Origin: JAKPCT01 sp029553165
GTDB taxonomy: Bacteria > Bacillota > UBA4882 > UBA8346
Direction of reading: 5' to 3'
DNA: 11,429 bases
Assembly (NCBI GenBank): GCA_035359995.1
Contig: DAORZT010000070.1
Span: 1-11,429 of the forward strand
Shown here: piece by piece, positions 7,475 through 11,429 of the stretch
Position numbering within the stretch: the stretch's first letter is position 1
Layout of the letters: each line of letters begins with the position of its first letter
Notes under the pieces: generated by a model
Databases searched by the model: none
What the model saw: the letters and a program-made list of their open reading frames with translations, nothing else
What the model was told of the DNA's origin: nothing
Made by a program: the position numbers and the translations under genes

Positions 7475-8485
7475 TTATTGGACTTTCCAAGTAACCAGCC
7501 CTTGGTTTTCAAAACTGAAATGAGTAATTTGACCACCTAACCGTTCTAGTTCGGCAGCAATCAAATGCTTTTTATTATATGGACAATAAAGCAACAAGTA
7601 ACCACCACCACCCGCGCCCAATATTTTACCCCCTAAAGCGCCTTTACTTAACGCCAGATGATAAAGGGTATCAATTTTCTCATTGGTAATCGCGCCCGCC
7701 AATTGTTTCTTCTGGATCCAACCTTCGTGTAACAACTCTCCAAATTGATTAAGTCTGCCAAGCAGTAAAGCGTTTTTCATGGCGATCGTAATTGCTTTGA
7801 GTCGATCCAAGGCGTTTAAGGAACTCTCCTTCTTTTTTAAATATCCGTCAACTTGAGTTGCTATTATATTTGCCGATAACCTGGTCCGACCCGTATAACA
7901 TAATAATAAATGATATTCAAGTTCGTTCAGAATTGACGGTTCGATGCGGAGCGGATTGATAATTGTTCCATCATGATAAAACTCAATAAAATTAAATCCA
8001 CCAAAAACGGCAGCATATTGATCTTGTTTTCCGCCACGGATACCAAGATCAACTCGTTCAATTTCATAAGCATGGTTAGCAATATCGTAATTGCTCCAAG
8101 GTAAGTTTAACCACTGGCGGAACAGTCCTAACAAAGTAACAACCATAGTCGAAGAAGATCCTAATCCACTCCCTGGCGGGGCGTCGCTATGGAGAAACAA
8201 TGAAAACCCCTGTTTCCAGCCCTCAAACTTGCGCAGAACTGCCTTTACCAAATCTAATTGGCCATTAAAATCAAGTTTTTGCGAGGCTAAAAATTTGGCG
8301 AACTGATCAACATCGAGTGATTCGATTCGGATCTCCTGATCGGTGCGCGGAATTAGAGTGCCATAACTATAACGGTTAATAGTAGTACTTAGGACAACCC
8401 CTCCTTTTTCAGAGAGATAAGGCTCAATATCAGTACCACCACCGGCAAAACTGATTCGCAGAGGAGCTCTACTGCGGATTTCCAA
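7475..8485 (-). CDS. hddA: D-glycero-alpha-D-manno-heptose 7-phosphate kinase (GHMP family)
   Basis: The start is TTG 8485: AGGAGGA (8492-8498) lies six bases before it and homology begins immediately (MEIRSRAPLRISFAGGGTD). A start further upstream would swallow the ribosome binding site. The product is 336 residues, matching HddA enzymes. GHMP kinase motifs: RAPLRISFAGGGTD (6-19), the ATP loop PPGSGLGSSS (103-112), and the C-terminal GAGGGGY (290-296). GGKQDQYAAVFGGFNF (151-166) is also characteristic of the HddA/heptose kinase branch. Known reaction: heptose 7-phosphate plus ATP gives heptose 1,7-bisphosphate, in the cytoplasm, on the route to GDP-heptose used for S-layer glycans and capsules. 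It is first in the operon with gmhB and the GT4 gene. A fucose/galactose-type kinase is the main alternative, made unlikely by gmhB next door. Confidence 0.9.
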   Translation of the reverse strand: MEIRSRAPLRISFAGGGTDIEPYLSEKGGVVLSTTINRYSYGTLIPRTDQEIRIESLDVDQFAKFLASQKLDFNGQLDLVKAVLRKFEGWKQGFSLFLHSDAPPGSGLGSSSTMVVTLLGLFRQWLNLPWSNYDIANHAYEIERVDLGIRGGKQDQYAAVFGGFNFIEFYHDGTIINPLRIEPSILNELEYHLLLCYTGRTRLSANIIATQVDGYLKKKESSLNALDRLKAITIAMKNALLLGRLNQFGELLHEGWIQKKQLAGAITNEKIDTLYHLALSKGALGGKILGAGGGGYLLLYCPYNKKHLIAAELERLGGQITHFSFENQGLVTWKVQ

Positions 8486-8549
8486 AGCTATTCCTCCTGT
8501 GTTGGAATTCAATCGAAGCCAAGGTGCTTCTATCTTCTATAAAAAAGGA

Positions 8550-8571
8550 CTATGGCATAGGATATTCTATG
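8550..8571. repeat. Three CATAG/CTATG half-sites over the hddA promoter
   Basis: Plus-strand order is CTATG (8550-8554), one base, CATAG (8556-8560), six bases, CTATG (8567-8571). Each adjacent pair is an inverted repeat. The set covers the predicted -10 and start point of the hddA promoter, an operator-like position, but the half-sites are only five bases. Confidence 0.45.
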
Positions 8572-8590
8572 AAACCGGGATTAAGAAGGT
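8563..8590 (-). promoter_or_regulatory. Candidate sigma-K-like promoter for hddA-gmhB-GT4
   Basis: Read on the minus strand, AC (8590-8589), 17 bases, then CATAGAATA (8571-8563). This equals the B. subtilis sigma-K consensus as I recall it (AC, 16-17 bases, CATAnnnTA). Transcription would start near 8556, giving a leader of about 70 bases to the TTG at 8485. The AC element is only two bases, so the evidence rests mainly on the -10. No convincing sigma-A promoter was found on this strand between 8499 and 8640. Confidence 0.5.
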
Positions 8591-8629
8591 GTAAAAAGTT
8601 CTAATGTCCCAATTTGATCCCTTCATGAA

Positions 8630-8635
8630 TATAAT
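8630..8635 (+). promoter_or_regulatory. Possible -10 element for the CotS-like gene pair
   Basis: A perfect TATAAT lies at 8630-8635, 14 bases before the ribosome binding site of the first CotS-like gene. No recognisable -35 stands 16-18 bases upstream, and sigma-E, -G and -K patterns fit poorly. An activator-dependent promoter is possible. Confidence 0.25.
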
Positions 8636-8663
8636 AGTCTGAAGTCCCAGGAGGTATGAATCA

Positions 8664-10157
8664 GTGAAAGAAAAAACTGAATATGATGAACGATCTGCCG
8701 ATAAATTTGATTCACTTAAAGAACTTTTTTTAAAATGGGTGACAGTGTTTTATCGTTTTGGTTTGAGACCAAGCAGATTTTTTAAAGACCGGGACGCAAT
8801 CTATTTCTGCACCAATGAAGGTTGGTTTCGCCTTAGCTTAATAAAGTATGCTAAAGAAGAGTTAAACTGGTTACAGAGTATCTTGCAGTATCTGGAGGAA
8901 CGCTCCTTCAATAACTGGGCTTGTTCCTGGCGCAATACGATTATTTGGGAGGAAGAAAGTTATTCTTACCTGATTCAGCCGTGGGTATTTACCAATAAGA
9001 AGTTGGATATTAATGATCCTGCATCAATCCGACGAGTTTCGGAAATAATTGCCAAGCTTTATCGTTGCGGTAAAGATTATCATGCGACCAAAGGAATTGG
9101 GATTTTCAGAGATCGGTGGAGTACGATTGAATTACAGTGGGAACAGGAACTTAAAGCGATCGAATCATTGACCGAAGAATTATTTCATGAAAAGCTTCGC
9201 AAGGAGATTCATATTTTAAAGAAAGAAGCAGTTGCCCTGTTGTCTGACTGTCTGACAATCTGGAAAAACAGTATGAATACATTGTTTGAACATCATTTCA
9301 GTTCCGGGGTTATTGGTCATGGCAGATTACGTTCAAATTATATTATTTGGAAAGAGTACGATTATTACTTGTTTAATTGGGAGAATTTATCGTTTCAACC
9401 CAAAGTTGCGGATCTGGCTTCACTGATTAATGATACAGCAATTTGGGAACCGGAATGGATCAGCTTCTTAATTAATGAATATTCAAAAAATCAATCTTTT
9501 TGGCCAGAAGAATATAATGCTTTGAAAGCGATGTTGCAGTATCCGGGAAAACTGGTCAAATTGCTTAGTCGTGAAAATATTGATGATTGTGATTATAAGC
9601 AAATTAAAGTGGCTAAGAAAGAATTAAAACGGAAGGATAGGTGTCTGGCTCAAGTTTGGCGGGAATTAGGAACTGATAATTGCTGGAGTCGCGGACGGGT
9701 GTTTGCTGGTACTGGAATTAATGATAATGGAAAAATATCTTTAATTCTATCACCAATTCATACATGGGGTGGCTTCCAAACACTGCAAGCCGGTCCATTA
9801 ATCAACCTTAAACCGGAACAGAAGCTGCCTAACGATATTTGGGACCGTTTAGTGAATAATACACCGGACCGGGTTTTTGGAGGGGGAGACGGACAGATCA
9901 TGGAGGTAACTTCCAATAAATCCATCCTCAATGAAGATGCTTTAAATCAATCAACTGGAGAAAGAGAGCCTGAAACAATTAATGATTTATCCAAAGAAAT
10001 AAATGAAACAGTTGATGAACTGGAAGTTAAAAATGAGAATCATGAAAGTACAATTGATGAAGTTAATAAGACGATTGAATCTGATAATAATGCTAAAGAC
10101 CAAGGTATTCTTAATTGGAGTAATTTCCCTAAACCATTAGGTAAAGTGAGGAACTAA
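8664..10157 (+). CDS. CotS-like spore-coat protein with long C-terminal extension, catalytically degenerate
   Basis: GTG 8664 follows a perfect AGGAGGT (8649-8655) by eight bases. The product is 497 residues; CotS/YutH/YsxE proteins are usually about 330-350. Residues ~25-305 resemble the aminoglycoside-phosphotransferase-like kinase fold of CotS: a WVxxFYRFG start, a YLIQPWVF hinge-like strand (102-109), IIAKLYRCGKDYHATKG (128-144), then GHGRLRSNYII (218-228) where kinases have HGDxxxxN. The catalytic Asp is replaced by Arg221, and the metal-binding Asp of the following strand is missing (FNWENLS, 237-243), while P246 and D250 of the DL.SL helix remain. This suggests a structural pseudokinase. 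Residues ~320-410 form a Trp/Gly-containing segment I do not recognise, and ~411-480 are rich in Glu, Asn, Ser and Thr, probably disordered. It is divergent from the heptose operon and followed one base later by a second CotS-like gene. Confidence 0.75.
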   Translation: MKEKTEYDERSADKFDSLKELFLKWVTVFYRFGLRPSRFFKDRDAIYFCTNEGWFRLSLIKYAKEELNWLQSILQYLEERSFNNWACSWRNTIIWEEESYSYLIQPWVFTNKKLDINDPASIRRVSEIIAKLYRCGKDYHATKGIGIFRDRWSTIELQWEQELKAIESLTEELFHEKLRKEIHILKKEAVALLSDCLTIWKNSMNTLFEHHFSSGVIGHGRLRSNYIIWKEYDYYLFNWENLSFQPKVADLASLINDTAIWEPEWISFLINEYSKNQSFWPEEYNALKAMLQYPGKLVKLLSRENIDDCDYKQIKVAKKELKRKDRCLAQVWRELGTDNCWSRGRVFAGTGINDNGKISLILSPIHTWGGFQTLQAGPLINLKPEQKLPNDIWDRLVNNTPDRVFGGGDGQIMEVTSNKSILNEDALNQSTGEREPETINDLSKEINETVDELEVKNENHESTIDEVNKTIESDNNAKDQGILNWSNFPKPLGKVRN

Positions 10158-10158
10158 C

Positions 10159-11199
10159 TTGAGACAGGAAGAGATTGAAATCATTTCAGATTTATTACAA
10201 AATCGGATCAGTCCCGGAGTTATTGAACTGTTTCCCTTTGAGGTGTTCGGAATAACCGGCGATAGTGGTATTAAAAACTGTATTTTAATGGATACCTCTT
10301 TGGGGAAGAAGTATTTATGGATTTACCAGGGTCAGGAAGCAAGTTTGGCCTATCAGTTGCAAGTTTTGCAGCAATGTAAACAAAATCAAGTAACCGGTCT
10401 ATTATATCCGTTAAAGTTAAATAATGATTGTAATTATAGCAGGCTAGATGAACGCAGTCTCTTTTATCTGACTGATTGGCAACCGTTTCACAAAATTTCA
10501 TATAGTAATAATATTCATATTAAAGGTATTATCAAAACGCTGGTAGAATTTCGACGGACAACAACTAAAGTCGGGATGATCTACTGTTTACCTGAAAAGA
10601 GATTATCTCACAATCTGTTAAATAAAATGGATGAGATTAATAATTCAATGGAAGCATTTTTAATGCTCGCCAAAAATCGTTTAAAACCAACTGAATTTGA
10701 TAATTTGTTGATTCAAAACTATCAAAAATTGTCTGAATCAATTAATAATGCCAAAAGTGCTTTTGCCAAAACCAATTATCTTAAATTCAATCATAATTTA
10801 AAAACTAATAATTTGATTATTTACAACTTGGACCGGGATAATTTACGAATCAATTCGGATAATGAAGTCTACTGTTTGCGTTTGAAAAATTTCCACTGGG
10901 ATATTCCGGCCATTGATTTAGCAATATTGCTTGCCAAATCGGGGCGTTCCAATGGGTGGACGCTTGAATGGTATCATACAACGATTGATGAATATTCAAA
11001 GTACTATCATTGTACTGAAGCAGAAATTAATATAATCAATGCATATTTGGCTTTCCCTTGGAGTATTTGTCGTTTAATTTCACGTTATTATTATAACCGG
11101 GTAAATTGGCCTGTAAGTAAATATGTTGGGAAGTTCAAACGTCTTCTTAAAGACGAATTGATTAGAAGAAACTTTATTGAAACAAATTTGCTGGGGTAA
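10159..11199 (+). CDS. CotS-like spore-coat protein, catalytically degenerate
   Basis: The start is TTG 10159, six bases after GTGAGGA (10146-10152), which lies in the end of the previous gene; the two genes are one base apart and surely co-transcribed. The product is 346 residues, the normal CotS length. Family features: an N-terminal lobe with KYLWIYQ (51-57) and a helix with AYQLQVLQQ, the hinge strand FYLTDWQPF (102-110), a catalytic-loop equivalent NHNLKTNNLII (211-221), and RLKNFHWDIPAIDLAILLA (241-259) matching the IDFD...DLA segment of CotS. The catalytic Asp position is Asn213 and the DFD position reads RLKN, so phosphotransfer is unlikely. The ending LISRYYYNR...FKRLLKDEL is the usual helical C-terminus. 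In B. subtilis CotS sits in the spore coat and is made in the mother cell; the same place is inferred. A true small-molecule kinase is the alternative, disfavoured by the missing residues. Confidence 0.78.
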   Translation: MRQEEIEIISDLLQNRISPGVIELFPFEVFGITGDSGIKNCILMDTSLGKKYLWIYQGQEASLAYQLQVLQQCKQNQVTGLLYPLKLNNDCNYSRLDERSLFYLTDWQPFHKISYSNNIHIKGIIKTLVEFRRTTTKVGMIYCLPEKRLSHNLLNKMDEINNSMEAFLMLAKNRLKPTEFDNLLIQNYQKLSESINNAKSAFAKTNYLKFNHNLKTNNLIIYNLDRDNLRINSDNEVYCLRLKNFHWDIPAIDLAILLAKSGRSNGWTLEWYHTTIDEYSKYYHCTEAEINIINAYLAFPWSICRLISRYYYNRVNWPVSKYVGKFKRLLKDELIRRNFIETNLLG

Positions 11200-11307
11200 A
11201 AATCAGATTTTTTTAAAAAACTTCATTAAATCTTCCTTTGAAGAATTAATCGCAATCGTTGATTTTTCAGTATTTGATATAAATTATAATAATTTTATAA
11301 AAAATAC

Positions 11308-11336
11308 TTGACCTAATTAAAATAGCGTGGTATTAT
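11308..11336 (+). promoter_or_regulatory. Strong sigma-A promoter P1 at right edge
   Basis: TTGACC (11308-11313), 17 bases, TATTAT (11331-11336): five of six in both boxes at ideal spacing. The 30 bases upstream (about 11277-11306) are almost pure A/T, as in UP elements. No gene starts between it and P2. Confidence 0.75.
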
Positions 11337-11392
11337 AAATAAGCTGTCACGAACCGCTGTAAGAAATAGCGAAATAAGAAAAAAATACCAGC

Positions 11393-11421
11393 TTGACAAC
11401 TAAAACGGTTTGTGATAAGAT
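11393..11421 (+). promoter_or_regulatory. Strong sigma-A promoter P2 at right edge
   Basis: TTGACA (11393-11398), 17 bases, TAAGAT (11416-11421), with TG one base before the -10 (11413-11414). It lies 85 bases after P1 and eight bases before the window ends, so the transcribed gene is outside. Tandem consensus promoters at this spacing suggest a stable-RNA operon. Confidence 0.8.
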
Positions 11422-11429
11422 ATAAAAGT

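Noticed and set aside
8515..8530. GAAGC-GCTTC hairpin in the hddA leader as a riboswitch or attenuator
   Set aside because: Only five base pairs, no T-run and no known riboswitch core; judged chance.
11198..11214. AAAAAT-CAG-ATTTTT hairpin with T-run after the second CotS-like gene as terminator
   Set aside because: Six A/T pairs would be too weak for reliable termination; possible but not supported enough to list.

Overview
The window looks like chromosomal DNA from a low-GC, spore-forming member of the Bacillota (Firmicutes). The support is: AGGAGG-type ribosome binding sites; sigma-A-type promoters; frequent GTG and TTG starts; a YpsC-type RNA methyltransferase; two CotS-family spore-coat proteins; and candidate mother-cell (sigma-E and sigma-K type) promoters. 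A genus cannot be assigned by eye. No insertion sequence, phage gene, CRISPR array or tRNA was seen, and no gap between genes exceeds about 230 bases.

Left part (1-4328). A FtsX-type ABC transporter permease runs off the left edge on the minus strand. Divergent from it is a secreted protein made almost entirely of ten regular ~39-residue beta-propeller-like repeats. It is followed by a NeuB/SpsE-family nonulosonate (sialic acid-type) synthase, then a cold-shock protein with its own strong promoter, a structured leader and a clean rho-independent terminator.

Middle part (4400-8590). A THUMP-domain 23S rRNA methyltransferase (YpsC/RlmL family) sits behind a sigma-E-like promoter. It converges on a tight minus-strand operon: hddA (heptose 7-phosphate kinase), gmhB (heptose bisphosphate phosphatase) and a GT4 glycosyltransferase. 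This operon supplies the middle steps of nucleotide-activated D-glycero-D-manno-heptose synthesis plus a transferase. The isomerase (gmhA) and nucleotidyltransferase (hddC or hldE type) are not in the window. A sequence matching the sigma-K consensus lies just upstream of hddA and overlaps CATAG/CTATG inverted repeats.

Right part (8600-11429). Divergent from the heptose operon are two adjacent CotS-like genes separated by one base. Both have lost the catalytic aspartate of the kinase fold, and the first has a long extra C-terminal part. The last ~120 bases hold two near-consensus promoters in tandem, 85 bp apart and AT-rich upstream. This arrangement is typical of an rRNA or other stable-RNA operon that would begin just outside the window.

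Working hypothesis (inference): the hddA-gmhB-GT4 operon, the divergent CotS-like pair and perhaps the NeuB-family enzyme belong to a spore-surface glycan system built around a heptose, expressed in the mother cell late in sporulation.
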